Positions 25,986 to 34,568 of a DNA stretch of 64,000 bases are shown in pieces. The notes below the pieces were generated by a model that had not been told where the DNA came from, did not search any database, and saw only the letters and a program-made list of their open reading frames with translations. Where the stretch lies: contig SUXD01000006.1 in assembly GCA_015061145.1 (NCBI GenBank), positions 1 through 64,000 of the forward strand, written 5' to 3'. The stretch is from Bacteroidales bacterium. GTDB lineage: Bacteria; Bacteroidota; Bacteroidia; Bacteroidales; Paludibacteraceae. Made by a program: the position numbers and the translations under genes. The stretch's first letter is position 1. Each line of letters begins with the position of its first letter.

Positions 25986-27024
25986 ATTATGTTTTTTGCA
26001 TGTGAAGGAGCGTTTCTATGACAAACGCGACCACTTTAATGCAAGTACTAAGGCGAAAAATGATGTCGTTGATTTCTTGTCGGATTGGGGTGTACCTTTT
26101 TTTCTGCTGAAAAAGAACTCTACCAAAGTTCACATTGTGAATGTCTGCATTGATTTTTTTCGATTCCTGGGACTTTTGCTTCAGATGTACATCTCGCTGT
26201 CGCCAGGTACGATTTTGCTTGTTCAGCGTCGATTTTCATATCCGAAACTATGGTGCATAAAGCAAGTCTTGAAAAAAAGGAAATCATATTTATGCGTGCT
26301 CGTGCATGACTTGAATTTAATTCGTTTCGGGTTGCGCAAACGCGAGATGAAGACTTTGTCCCTTTCTGATAGTTTGATTGTTCACAGTCAGGCCATGAAG
26401 CGTTTTCTGGAGGAAAAAGGGGTGTCTTGTTTCATGGTGACATTGAATTTTTTTGACTATCGTATTGCAAAAGGCAGACAAGAGCCTAGAAAACGCTCAA
26501 ATACAGTTGTCTTTGCCGGCAATCTTGATAAATCGGCATTTCTGCCGGATTTGGTCAACGAAAGATTGAAGGCGGTGACATTTAATCTGTATGGATATCG
26601 CGCTCCCAAGATGAATGAGGCTGAAAATATTTGTTATAAAGGCTCTTTTAGTCCTTCAGATGTTTCGGCTATTGAAGGAGCTTGGGGACTGGTGTGGGAT
26701 GGCACGTCAATCGCTTCTTGCGAGGGAGTGCTTGGCGAGTATCTGCGTTACAATTCACCGCACAAAATGTCATTGTACATCGTGTCTCGTTTGCCATTGA
26801 TAGTCTGGTCGCATTCGTCAGTTGCCGATTTTGTAAAAAAAGAGCAGCTTGGCATTGCGATAGATTCATTGTATGAATTGGAGCAGCGATTGTCTGAAAT
26901 TACTGAAGATGAATATATGCGAATGCAGAAGAATGTGCAGGCGTTGTCCGAAAAATTGTCTTCAGGCCAGATGTTTCGTTGTGCGCTTTCCGAAGTTGTG
27001 TCATATACCAAAAATTTGGTTTAA
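25966..27024 (+). CDS. Galactofuranosyltransferase-like glycosyltransferase (paralogue 2)
   Basis: A 352-residue paralogue of the 22071-23069 product, sharing 'LVHDLNLIRFGLRKRE', 'SDSLIVHSQAMKRFLEEKG', 'VVFAGNLDKSAFL', 'GAWGLVWDGTSIASC' and 'GEYLRYNSPHKMSLYIVSRLPLIVW'. It starts inside the ligase gene (20-base overlap) and its stop lies inside the 3' end of the convergent glycosyltransferase gene (24-base overlap). It closes the glycan operon. Substrates unknown; the pair presumably adds two different linkages of one sugar type. Confidence 0.75.
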   Translation: MKESANRLCFLHVKERFYDKRDHFNASTKAKNDVVDFLSDWGVPFFLLKKNSTKVHIVNVCIDFFRFLGLLLQMYISLSPGTILLVQRRFSYPKLWCIKQVLKKRKSYLCVLVHDLNLIRFGLRKREMKTLSLSDSLIVHSQAMKRFLEEKGVSCFMVTLNFFDYRIAKGRQEPRKRSNTVVFAGNLDKSAFLPDLVNERLKAVTFNLYGYRAPKMNEAENICYKGSFSPSDVSAIEGAWGLVWDGTSIASCEGVLGEYLRYNSPHKMSLYIVSRLPLIVWSHSSVADFVKKEQLGIAIDSLYELEQRLSEITEDEYMRMQKNVQALSEKLSSGQMFRCALSEVVSYTKNLV

Positions 27025-28767
27025 GGAGAAGTGCTCGCAGCAGTTTCTCCATTGATTGTCATTCTGATTTACACTTCCGTTGTTCGTTTTTTGCAGGCTG
27101 TTTTTCTGACTTCCTTTTATTGTGATGGGGTGTGCGAAATATCTTTTGTCGCAAGCGACAGTTATCCCTTCTTTCAGTTCGTTGGCTTTGAGCCAAAGGT
27201 CATCGGCGTACAGGCATTTTTCTTTGATGATTTCAATGTTGTCTTCAAACGATTGGAAACAGTTGGCAGGATAAAGTACGCCGCCATATCCTAAAGCGAT
27301 AAGCGAGGCGGATTCTTTGCCGGCTGTGCTTGTCTTTCTCCATTTGTTGTATGGCAAAAAAACATTGTTCTCAGTCGCAATCTCGCGTACGATGTTTGCA
27401 CAAACCGCCCGTGGGTGTTTTGCCGACAATTCGGTAAGTCGTTGGATGGTGTCGCTGGGGTAGCAAGTGTCGTCATCCACTGTAATGATGCGGCATTGCG
27501 AAAATTCTTTCAACGCATACATGTACTTTTTGTGCGAACGCATATTGTCATTGACAAAGCGAATCTCGAAACACTCGTTGCAAAGCGAACGGAGTTTGTC
27601 GGGCAGGTCTTTCTCTTTGTTTGGGAATTCATCGGCAGAAAGCCATAAAATGATTTTCTGAGGTATGATGCTTTGTAAAAATAACGATTTGATGACAAGA
27701 TGTACAATATGAATTCGCGCAGGGAAACTTGTCAGTGAAACAATGATGTCATTTGGCTCTTGCCGTGAATATGAAATATTTGTTTTTTCAAGCAATTCTA
27801 TGTAGCGGCATGCGATTGATTTCTTTTTTGCGCTGCTGAATAATGCAAGAAAGTGTCTCTTGAAGAAACTGCCGCTGCGAAGATTAGCGTTTTTTTTTTC
27901 GGCTATGGCGTATTGGTCGTAAATGTTGTCGAATTCAACATTTGAAGACGGAATTTTTCGTATGCCGTTAGGGGTTTCTATTATGCCGCTTTTCCGTGTT
28001 CTTTTTCTGATGGCAATGTTCTTTTGAATCGATTCTTTTGTTTTGTAAGGCCTTTTATGGTCAAGATGAAGACAAATGGCAGTGTAGCGGATTTGTTTTG
28101 ATTTCAGTCCAAGGTTGAACAGACGCTCGCCGAATTCCCGGTCTTGTCCTCCGTACTGCATATCTTCATTAAAGCCGTTTATGGTCATCAAATCTTCTCT
28201 CCAGCCAGAAGCATTGCAGCCGTTCCAAGTGGCTTTGGCAGTTGTGATGTGATTCATGAAGCTGGCAAACCAATCGCAGTTGAAGAGTTTTGTGCATTTG
28301 AAACTGTATTTGAGTCCTTGTGCATGAAGCCATTTGAGCGAAAAGGCTCTTTCTGATTTGATGTCATCTTCTGTAATGCTCAGGCTGATGTCCATCGGCA
28401 GTTTGAAGTATCCCCCAGAAAGGAAGTATCCTTTTTGCGAAAATCTCAGGTGTGTTTCTACAAAATCGGGGCGTGGAATGCAGTCTTGGTCTGTGAAAAT
28501 CAGATAGTCGGCAGTTGAGGCGGCGAGTGCTTTGTTTAGAATCTGTGACTTTTGAAAACCGCGGTCTTCGTGCCAAATATGTTTGATAGGAAGGACTTTC
28601 GCAAATTCTTCAATCAGGAGCCTTGTGTCTTCTTTCGATCCGTCGTCGGCAATGACGATTTCGTCTGGTTTGACGGTTTGGTTCTGGTATCCCCATAGTA
28701 CCTTTTGAAGCCAAGCAGGAGAGTTGTATGTGGAAATGATAATCCCGATAGAGAATTGTTTGTCCAT
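27001..28767 (-). CDS. Two-domain glycosyltransferase (GT2 plus second GT-A-like domain)
   Basis: A 588-residue fusion. Residues 1-280 are a GT2 domain: 'GIIISTYNSPAWLQK', 'IVIADDGSKED' and the metal triad 'FTDQDC', followed by the galactosyltransferase-like 'NGCNASGWREDLMTINGFNEDMQYGGQD'. From about 338 a second domain begins with 'DIIVSLTSFPARIHIVHLVIKSL' and carries its own acidic motif 'ITVDDDTCYP'. Two active sites in one chain suggest two consecutive sugars added to one glycan. The gene is cotranscribed with recN (12-base gap) though functionally it fits the convergent LPS operon. Confidence 0.8.
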   Translation of the reverse strand: MDKQFSIGIIISTYNSPAWLQKVLWGYQNQTVKPDEIVIADDGSKEDTRLLIEEFAKVLPIKHIWHEDRGFQKSQILNKALAASTADYLIFTDQDCIPRPDFVETHLRFSQKGYFLSGGYFKLPMDISLSITEDDIKSERAFSLKWLHAQGLKYSFKCTKLFNCDWFASFMNHITTAKATWNGCNASGWREDLMTINGFNEDMQYGGQDREFGERLFNLGLKSKQIRYTAICLHLDHKRPYKTKESIQKNIAIRKRTRKSGIIETPNGIRKIPSSNVEFDNIYDQYAIAEKKNANLRSGSFFKRHFLALFSSAKKKSIACRYIELLEKTNISYSRQEPNDIIVSLTSFPARIHIVHLVIKSLFLQSIIPQKIILWLSADEFPNKEKDLPDKLRSLCNECFEIRFVNDNMRSHKKYMYALKEFSQCRIITVDDDTCYPSDTIQRLTELSAKHPRAVCANIVREIATENNVFLPYNKWRKTSTAGKESASLIALGYGGVLYPANCFQSFEDNIEIIKEKCLYADDLWLKANELKEGITVACDKRYFAHPITIKGSQKNSLQKTNNGSVNQNDNQWRNCCEHFSLNQIFGI

Positions 28768-28779
28768 TATGTGTTGCTT

Positions 28780-30435
28780 TTAATAGTTCAGTAATTCTTT
28801 GGCATTGCTGATGGCAGCATCCGACGGTGGGTTTCCGCTCAGCATTTGCGCAATTTCGTTGATGCGTTCTTTGTCGTTCAGTCGTTCTATCTTAGTTTGT
28901 GTCGCCTGTTCCGTGTCGAATTTCGATACTTTGTAGTGTGCCGTGCCTTTGGCTGCTATCTGCGGCAGGTGGGTGATGCTTATCACTTGCATGTCCTTGC
29001 CCATCGTCTGCATGATAGTTCCCATTTTGTTGGCTATTTCGCCCGAAACGCCAGTGTCAATTTCGTCAAAAATAATAGTGGCGATGCCCGATTGTGCTGA
29101 TATGAGCGCTTTGATGCACAGCATTACACGGGCTATTTCGCCGCCAGAGGCGATTTTCGAGATTTCCATCGGTTGCATGTTCTTGTTGGCCGAAAACAGG
29201 AATTCCAAAGTGTCTTTCCCTGTCAGACTAAGTTCGCAAGGGAGCAGTGAAATGTGAAATTGTGCATTCGGTATGCCAAGGGCAATCAAGTTCTGGCTGA
29301 TGGTGCGTTCTATATCGGGGATGGCTTCCTGACGTTGTTTTGTGAGCTTGTTCGCCAAGTTGTTCGCTTTCTCTTCCCGTTCGTTCTTTTGCCTGTTCAG
29401 TTGCGCCAGCTGCTCGTCGGAATTGTCGATGTTTTGCAACTTTTCGCCCATTTCGTCGCGGAGGGCCATCAACTCGGCGACGCTGTTTGTTTTGTGCTTT
29501 TGCTCTAAGTCATAGATGGTGCTCAGACGCATTGTCACGGTGTCAAGTCTGTTTTGATTATATTCCAGATTGTTGTTTAGGTTTTGCAGATCGTTGGCAA
29601 TGTCGTCAGTCTCGATGCAGCACGAATTCAAGCGTTCAGCTATATCTTTCGCTTTCGGAAAAATGTCGGCGATGTTTCCGAGGCTTCGGCGTGCGTCTTT
29701 CAGCATGGCAACGATGCCGTTTTCGTCAGACGATAAAAGGATTTCGCATTTCGACAATGCGCTTTTGATGTCCTCTGCATGATTCAGCGTGTCTTGCTCT
29801 GCTTCGAGTTCCTCTTGCTCGCTTTCGTTTTGCAAATTGGCCTCTTTCAGTTGATTATACTGAAATTGCAAATAATCTTTGTTCGCATTTTCTTGGGCGA
29901 TGAATTGTTTCAGTTCGGCAATGCTTTTCTCGGTTTCTCGCAATTCTTTGTAGGCGTTGCGATAGTCGTTCAGCAAGTTTTTGCTTTCTGCAACGGTGTC
30001 GATGATGTTGAACTGAAAATTCTTGTTGGAAAGCAGCAGGTTTTTGTGTTGCGAATGGATGTCAATCAGCCGTTCGCCGATCTCTTTCAAGTTAACAAGG
30101 TTGACGGGCGTGTCGTTTAAGAAAGCCCTTGATTTCCCGTTGGGTAAAATTTCTCGGCGTATGATGCTGATATTCTCATAGTCAAGGTCATTTTCGGAAA
30201 AAAAGGATTCTAATCCGTAATTTGTAATGTCAAAAACGCCTTCGATGACACATTTTCGCTCTTCATCTCGAAGCGCTTTGCTGTCGGCACGCTCGCCAAG
30301 CAACAAGGATAGGGCTCCTAAAATGATGGATTTTCCCGAACCGGTTTCGCCAGTGATGACGGAAAATCCGCGACCAAACTCTATTTCGAGTTTGTCAATC
30401 AGCGCATAATTCTCTATATGGAGCGATTGAAGCAT
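28780..30435 (-). CDS. recN: DNA repair protein RecN
   Basis: SMC-like ATPase acting early in double-strand break repair. The 551 residues include Walker A 'GETGSGKS' (29-36), a long central coiled coil (about 150-370, rich in E, K, Q), the ABC signature 'KIASGGEIARVMLCIKAL', Walker B 'TIIFDEIDTGVSGEIA' and the switch 'VISITHLPQIAAKG'. Length and order are normal for RecN. In Bacteroidota recN usually follows coaBC and DUF4835. Here two transporter genes lie between, and recN has its own TATCTTTG promoter box. Confidence 0.96.
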   Translation of the reverse strand: MLQSLHIENYALIDKLEIEFGRGFSVITGETGSGKSIILGALSLLLGERADSKALRDEERKCVIEGVFDITNYGLESFFSENDLDYENISIIRREILPNGKSRAFLNDTPVNLVNLKEIGERLIDIHSQHKNLLLSNKNFQFNIIDTVAESKNLLNDYRNAYKELRETEKSIAELKQFIAQENANKDYLQFQYNQLKEANLQNESEQEELEAEQDTLNHAEDIKSALSKCEILLSSDENGIVAMLKDARRSLGNIADIFPKAKDIAERLNSCCIETDDIANDLQNLNNNLEYNQNRLDTVTMRLSTIYDLEQKHKTNSVAELMALRDEMGEKLQNIDNSDEQLAQLNRQKNEREEKANNLANKLTKQRQEAIPDIERTISQNLIALGIPNAQFHISLLPCELSLTGKDTLEFLFSANKNMQPMEISKIASGGEIARVMLCIKALISAQSGIATIIFDEIDTGVSGEIANKMGTIMQTMGKDMQVISITHLPQIAAKGTAHYKVSKFDTEQATQTKIERLNDKERINEIAQMLSGNPPSDAAISNAKELLNY

Positions 30436-30460
30436 ATCTGGTTAAAGCATAACATAGATA

Positions 30461-30468
30461 CAAAGATA
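30461..30468 (-). promoter_or_regulatory. recN promoter -7 element
   Basis: CAAAGATA on the plus strand is TATCTTTG on the minus strand, an exact TAnnTTTG match 25 bases upstream of the recN ATG. Confidence 0.6.
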
Positions 30469-30469
30469 T

Positions 30470-30496
30470 AAAAAAACGCTCAATTATGATAATTGA
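30470..30496 (-). terminator. Weak terminator after the MFS gene
   Basis: An inverted repeat TCAATTAT/ATAATTGA (30480-30496) is followed on the minus strand by GCG and a run of six T (30471-30476). The stem is short and A/T-rich, so termination may be partial. It overlaps the spacer just upstream of the recN -7 element. Confidence 0.4.
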
Positions 30497-30523
30497 CAAT
30501 GAAAAGTCTTTTGCTCAGTGCGA

Positions 30524-31714
30524 TTATCTGAGTTTGTTTTGCAGAAAACTGTTTTTCACATATCCGAAAAAGGCGGTTACACCAATGGCATTGACAAGGA
30601 ATGATGTCCAAAAGGTAGCATGATAGTTGAAAAACTCGGAGAGAATGCCGCCGACAAGAATGCCAATGCCTACCCCTACATCCCACGATACGAGCAGGGA
30701 GGAACTCGCTGTGCCGCGTTGTGTGTGTGGTGCCAGGTTTATAAACATGGTCTGATAGGCGGGAAACATGTGCCCGTTGCCCAAACCTATGATAAGTGCT
30801 GCACCATAGTAACCGATTTCGTTGTGCAAAGCGGCGAACAAAAGATAGCCGCCTAACGAAATAAGACTGCCAATGCCGGCATTCTGAACGATTTTCCCTT
30901 GCCTCAGCGTGCGGCTTCCTATCAGGCGCGAAAGTATCAGTCCGATGGCGAGCAGCATGAAGAAAAAGCCGGTTCCGCCGTTGATGCCTAGCTCTTCTCG
31001 ACCGTAGATGGCTACATAAGTGGAGATGACGCCGTATGAAAACGCAAAGCATACAAGGCAAATTGCTTCGCTCCAACCTTTTGTCAGAAAAAATCGGTCG
31101 AAAGAAATGGGTTGCTTGTCTTGTACCGTAGGTTTTTGGGGGACTTTTACCGTAGTATTAATGAAGAATCCCAACGACGCGAAGATGAACGCGGCGGCAA
31201 AAATCAGATTGTAATTCTCTGTTGCGTGAAAAATCCATAGTGCCACCGAAGGGCTGATGGCAGTGGCGATGTTGTTGCTCAGTCCGTAATATCCGATGCC
31301 TTCGGCTCTTCGGCTCGGGTGCAGCACATCGATGGCTACAGTGCTGTTGGATACCGTGGTAATGCCGAACGGCGCGCCATGCAAGGTGCGAACAATGGCA
31401 AAAAGCATCAGTGTGCCGGCAATGATGTATCCGGCAAAAAACAGGAAAAACAAGAAATAGCTAAGCAACAGCACCCCCTTTCTCGAAAAACTGTCCACGA
31501 TGTATCCGCTGAAAACCCTTGTGACAAGTGCCATAATGGTGTAGCCCGAAAGTACGATGCCGATGGTCTGCTTGTCTGCATTGAAAGTGTCGGTAAGATA
31601 AATGGGGAGCAGGGGTGTGAGCAGCATGAACGAGAAGAAAATCATGAAATTGGCAATCCAGATTTTCAGATAATTGCTATTCCACAGTTTTTCGGTGGTT
31701 AGTTCCTCGCTCAC
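30524..31714 (-). CDS. Major facilitator superfamily transporter
   Basis: Inner-membrane secondary transporter of 396 residues with about 12 hydrophobic helices. Between helices 2 and 3 is 'GYIVDSFSRKGVLLLSY', the MFS loop motif (GxxxDxxxRR-like). The 'RTLHGAPFGITTVSNSTVAIDVLHPSRRAEGIGYYGL' region resembles the drug/sugar exporter branch. The start is a GTG at 31714. It follows the FNT-family gene after 12 bases and so ends the coaBC transcript. Substrate unknown. Confidence 0.85.
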   Translation of the reverse strand: MSEELTTEKLWNSNYLKIWIANFMIFFSFMLLTPLLPIYLTDTFNADKQTIGIVLSGYTIMALVTRVFSGYIVDSFSRKGVLLLSYFLFFLFFAGYIIAGTLMLFAIVRTLHGAPFGITTVSNSTVAIDVLHPSRRAEGIGYYGLSNNIATAISPSVALWIFHATENYNLIFAAAFIFASLGFFINTTVKVPQKPTVQDKQPISFDRFFLTKGWSEAICLVCFAFSYGVISTYVAIYGREELGINGGTGFFFMLLAIGLILSRLIGSRTLRQGKIVQNAGIGSLISLGGYLLFAALHNEIGYYGAALIIGLGNGHMFPAYQTMFINLAPHTQRGTASSSLLVSWDVGVGIGILVGGILSEFFNYHATFWTSFLVNAIGVTAFFGYVKNSFLQNKLR

Positions 31715-31726
31715 GACAATGTTTTT

Positions 31727-32323
31727 TTATTCCTTGTAGATGGCTCTGAAAAGATTGCAGCCGACAAAATTTCCGATTACAATGCTGATGTAGAACAGCA
31801 GTATGTTTGCCAGATGCGCTGCCCAAAAGTCAATAGGTGCGCAGAGATAATAGAAGGCGTCGGCCACGCAGTGAGGAAAACCGCACATGATGAACAAAGG
31901 AACTCCGAAAAGCAGCGGCAGGTTTTTCTCTTGTCGCCCGAATGTCACGGCGGTGGTCATGATGAATCCGCATCCTACAGCCAGAACACCACCTTTCAGC
32001 GGACCGACTCCCAGTCTGCCTTCCAATATGCCTTGGGCGGTTTCCTGCAATGGCATAGGGCTGCATCTCGCTATGAGCGCAACAAGCAGACATCCGATGA
32101 TGTTGCCGAAAAGAATAAGCAGCAAATCTGCGGTTTCGCCTTTTTTGATAAAACCAGCGGTGCCAGTGTACAGTTTCAGTTTGTAATGTACCACTGCCAA
32201 AAGACCGAAAGCAAACAGCACTGCGCCGATAATGCTTTTCTCGGCCAGATAGCCGAAACCGGCAATTCCAATGCAAAATCCAGCCAAAACGGCAGACCGC
32301 AATAGGTTGATAATTCGTTTCAT
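31727..32323 (-). CDS. Compact formate/nitrite transporter (FNT) family protein
   Basis: Inner-membrane channel-like protein of only 198 residues with six hydrophobic segments (near 10-29, 30-48, 68-88, 106-130, 132-155, 163-190). The segment 'PLFIMCGFPHCVADAFYYL' matches the FNT pore helix with its central histidine (FocA: CGFEHSVANM). FocA and NirC are about 270-285 residues, so this version lacks most loops and termini. It may carry formate, nitrite, hydrosulfide or lactate-like anions. It overlaps the DUF4835 gene by 4 bases, so it is translationally coupled. Confidence 0.72.
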   Translation of the reverse strand: MKRIINLLRSAVLAGFCIGIAGFGYLAEKSIIGAVLFAFGLLAVVHYKLKLYTGTAGFIKKGETADLLLILFGNIIGCLLVALIARCSPMPLQETAQGILEGRLGVGPLKGGVLAVGCGFIMTTAVTFGRQEKNLPLLFGVPLFIMCGFPHCVADAFYYLCAPIDFWAAHLANILLFYISIVIGNFVGCNLFRAIYKE

Positions 32324-33219
32324 TTCAGTATCCCTTCGTATTTGCTTGATTTAGTAGGATTTATTTTGGTGAGAATTTCACACACATCTTTTTTCTCGGT
32401 TTCCAGCCCTTCTTTTTTGAATATATTCACAATCTCATCGTCTTTGGCATCGACAAAGAGTTGCAGAACGACGGAATTCGATTTGTTGTTTTTCACTTCT
32501 TCCAGCGATTTGATCGATTGTGCGATCTTAGCCCTGGCGTTTGAAGTGCTTGTGGTCATGGCGTCGAGTCCCAAACGGTGGTACTGATAAAAGAACTCGC
32601 GGTACTTTCTCAGACGGTCGTCTAGCAAATCGTTGATGATTTCGTATCGGTTTTTGCGGTCTTCAAAGGCTTTCCATCCCTTTTCAGAAGAACTTTGCGC
32701 CATATTTACGATGTTTTCGGCTTTCTGAAAGCATGTTGTGCCTCCGAAAGGTGAGAAACTGTCAGAATCCAATCCGATAATCAGATAAGCGTAATAGGCC
32801 ATCACTGCTGTCAGATTGCTGTCGAAGGAATTTTCGTTGAATTCCAGCGGATCGAACTCTTTATAGGTGAATTCGAATTTCTCATCTTTGAAATTAAGCA
32901 ATGTGGTGTAATAGGATGTTCCGTACACCGGTCGGCGCGCTTGAACTTGCAGGTATCCTTTGAAGGTTTCTGTAGTGGGGTGCTCGTTGATGGTGATGTT
33001 GATGGAACATTCGATTCGCTCGTTTGGCGAAAAAACCATGCCGGTCCAATGTCGGTCATTCATGAATTCGTTGAGCGACTTCTGCAGTGTTCTGTATATT
33101 TCTTCGCTGGTGCCTTCTATTTGACTGCTGTTCACGCTTACAGTGCAGTTCAGTTCCTGAGCCGAAAGCGTGATTCCAATCAGCATGAGGAATGATAATA
33201 TTCCTAAAATCCGTTTCAT
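32320..33219 (-). CDS. DUF4835 family exported protein
   Basis: A 299-residue Bacteroidota-specific protein with signal peptide 1-20 ('ILGILSFLMLIGITLSAQ'). Family landmarks include 'LNCTVSVNSSQIEGTS', 'FMNDRHWTGMVFSPNERIECSI', 'YYAYLIIGLDSDSFSPFGG' and a 'RYEIINDLLDDRLRKYREFFYQYHRLGLDAM' segment. Function unknown; probably periplasmic. It overlaps coaBC by 4 bases, and the coaBC-DUF4835-recN order is common in the phylum. Confidence 0.88.
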   Translation of the reverse strand: MKRILGILSFLMLIGITLSAQELNCTVSVNSSQIEGTSEEIYRTLQKSLNEFMNDRHWTGMVFSPNERIECSINITINEHPTTETFKGYLQVQARRPVYGTSYYTTLLNFKDEKFEFTYKEFDPLEFNENSFDSNLTAVMAYYAYLIIGLDSDSFSPFGGTTCFQKAENIVNMAQSSSEKGWKAFEDRKNRYEIINDLLDDRLRKYREFFYQYHRLGLDAMTTSTSNARAKIAQSIKSLEEVKNNKSNSVVLQLFVDAKDDEIVNIFKKEGLETEKKDVCEILTKINPTKSSKYEGILK

Positions 33220-34412
33220 AAAATAGTTTCTATTTTGTCAACAATGTCTTTTGCGACTTCCGTTTTTGGCTTCAGTCCGTATGTCTTTTTCTCTCCGTCG
33301 GCAGAGATGATGGTGATTTTGTTTGTGTCGTACTGAAATCCGGCGTTTTTGTCTTTCAGCGAATTGAGCACGATGAAATCCAGATTCTTTCTTTTCAGTT
33401 TCGACAGGGCGTTGCTTTCTTCGTTGTCGGTTTCGAGTGCAAATCCCACCAATTTCTGCGTTTTTTTGTGTTCGCCAAGATAGCCTGCGATGTCGGTTGT
33501 AGGCTTCAGTTCTATTGTCAATCCGTTTTCGCCGCGCTTTATTTTTGATTTCGCCGCCTCTTTTTTGGGCGTAAAATCTGCAACGGCAGCGCATGAAATG
33601 GTGATATCGCATTTGTCGAACGCCTTTTTCACTTGGGCGAACATTTCTTCGGCGCTTACCACATCAACTCTCTTGATGTTTGGATGCGATGTTTGCAGAT
33701 GTACCGGACCGCAGACAAGTGTGACGGCGGCGCCTCTGCTGGCGCATTCTTCGGCGAGCGCAAATCCCATTTTCCCCGATGAGTAGTTTCCTATAAAACG
33801 CACAGGGTCAATCTTTTCGTATGTCGGTCCGGCAGTGAGCAGCACTTTTTTTCCTTTCAGCGATTGTTTTTTTGCAAAAAAATCCTCTAAAAACTTCACA
33901 ATGTTTTCGGGTTCTTCCATTCTGCCTTTCCCCTCAAGCCCGCTTGCCAGTTCGCCCGAAACGGGTTCAATTATGCAGTTGCCGAACGAGCGCAGACGAT
34001 TGAGGTTGGCTTCGGTAGTAGGATGCTTGTACATGTCCAAATCCATAGCTGGCGCTACAAAAACAGGACATTTTGCCGAAAGGTATGCCGTGAGCAGCAG
34101 ATTGTCGGCTATGCCATTGGCCATTTTGCCGATGGTGTTGGCAGTGGCTGGAGCTATAAGGTAGGCGTCAGCCCATAGACCAAGGTTCACATGACTGTTC
34201 CAATTGCCGTTTGTCGGGTCGAAAAAGTCCACTAAAATGGGGTTTTTCGACAAGGTGGCCATCGTGAGCGGCGTGATGAATTCCTTGGCGGTGGCGGTCA
34301 TTACTACTTGTACATTGGCGCCTCTCTTCTTCAGCTCTCTGGCGAGTGTGGCGGCTTTGTATGCGGCAATGCTGCCTGTTATGCCTAACAGTATGTTCTT
34401 GTTTTTTAGCAT
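33216..34412 (-). CDS. coaBC: Bifunctional phosphopantothenoylcysteine decarboxylase / phosphopantothenate-cysteine ligase
   Basis: Makes 4'-phosphopantetheine from 4'-phosphopantothenate, cysteine and CTP in CoA synthesis. The N-terminal flavin-dependent CoaC half has 'LGITGSIAAYKA', 'PATANTIGKMANGIADNLL' and 'APAMDLDMY'. The CoaB half starts near residue 185 with 'KVLLTAGPTYEKIDPVRFIGNYSSGKMG'. The ATG at 34412 (398 residues) is chosen over an upstream TTG at 34430, because the TATCTTTG promoter box at 34439-34446 would leave that TTG at or before the transcription start. Confidence 0.95.
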   Translation of the reverse strand: MLKNKNILLGITGSIAAYKAATLARELKKRGANVQVVMTATAKEFITPLTMATLSKNPILVDFFDPTNGNWNSHVNLGLWADAYLIAPATANTIGKMANGIADNLLLTAYLSAKCPVFVAPAMDLDMYKHPTTEANLNRLRSFGNCIIEPVSGELASGLEGKGRMEEPENIVKFLEDFFAKKQSLKGKKVLLTAGPTYEKIDPVRFIGNYSSGKMGFALAEECASRGAAVTLVCGPVHLQTSHPNIKRVDVVSAEEMFAQVKKAFDKCDITISCAAVADFTPKKEAAKSKIKRGENGLTIELKPTTDIAGYLGEHKKTQKLVGFALETDNEESNALSKLKRKNLDFIVLNSLKDKNAGFQYDTNKITIISADGEKKTYGLKPKTEVAKDIVDKIETIL

Positions 34413-34438
34413 ACAATAATTTTTTCGCAATTAAATTT

Positions 34439-34446
34439 CAAAGATA
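34439..34446 (-). promoter_or_regulatory. coaBC promoter -7 element
   Basis: CAAAGATA (minus TATCTTTG) is an exact TAnnTTTG match 26 bases upstream of the chosen ATG. A second match, CAAAATTA at 34479-34486, lies further away and could be an alternative. Confidence 0.6.
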
Positions 34447-34529
34447 GTGATAAATGACATAAGTTGGTAATTTATTCGCAAAATTAAGACTTTTCGCTTT
34501 AGATGTTCGTTTTTCTCCATTTAAAGGAT

Positions 34530-34537
34530 TATATTTG
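34530..34537 (+). promoter_or_regulatory. paaK promoter -7 element
   Basis: TATATTTG matches TAnnTTTG, 31 bases before the paaK ATG. The position 20 nt upstream reads TTCG, one mismatch from TTTG. Confidence 0.6.
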
Positions 34538-34568
34538 TCATTCGTTAAATTAAATTAATACAGAAAAA

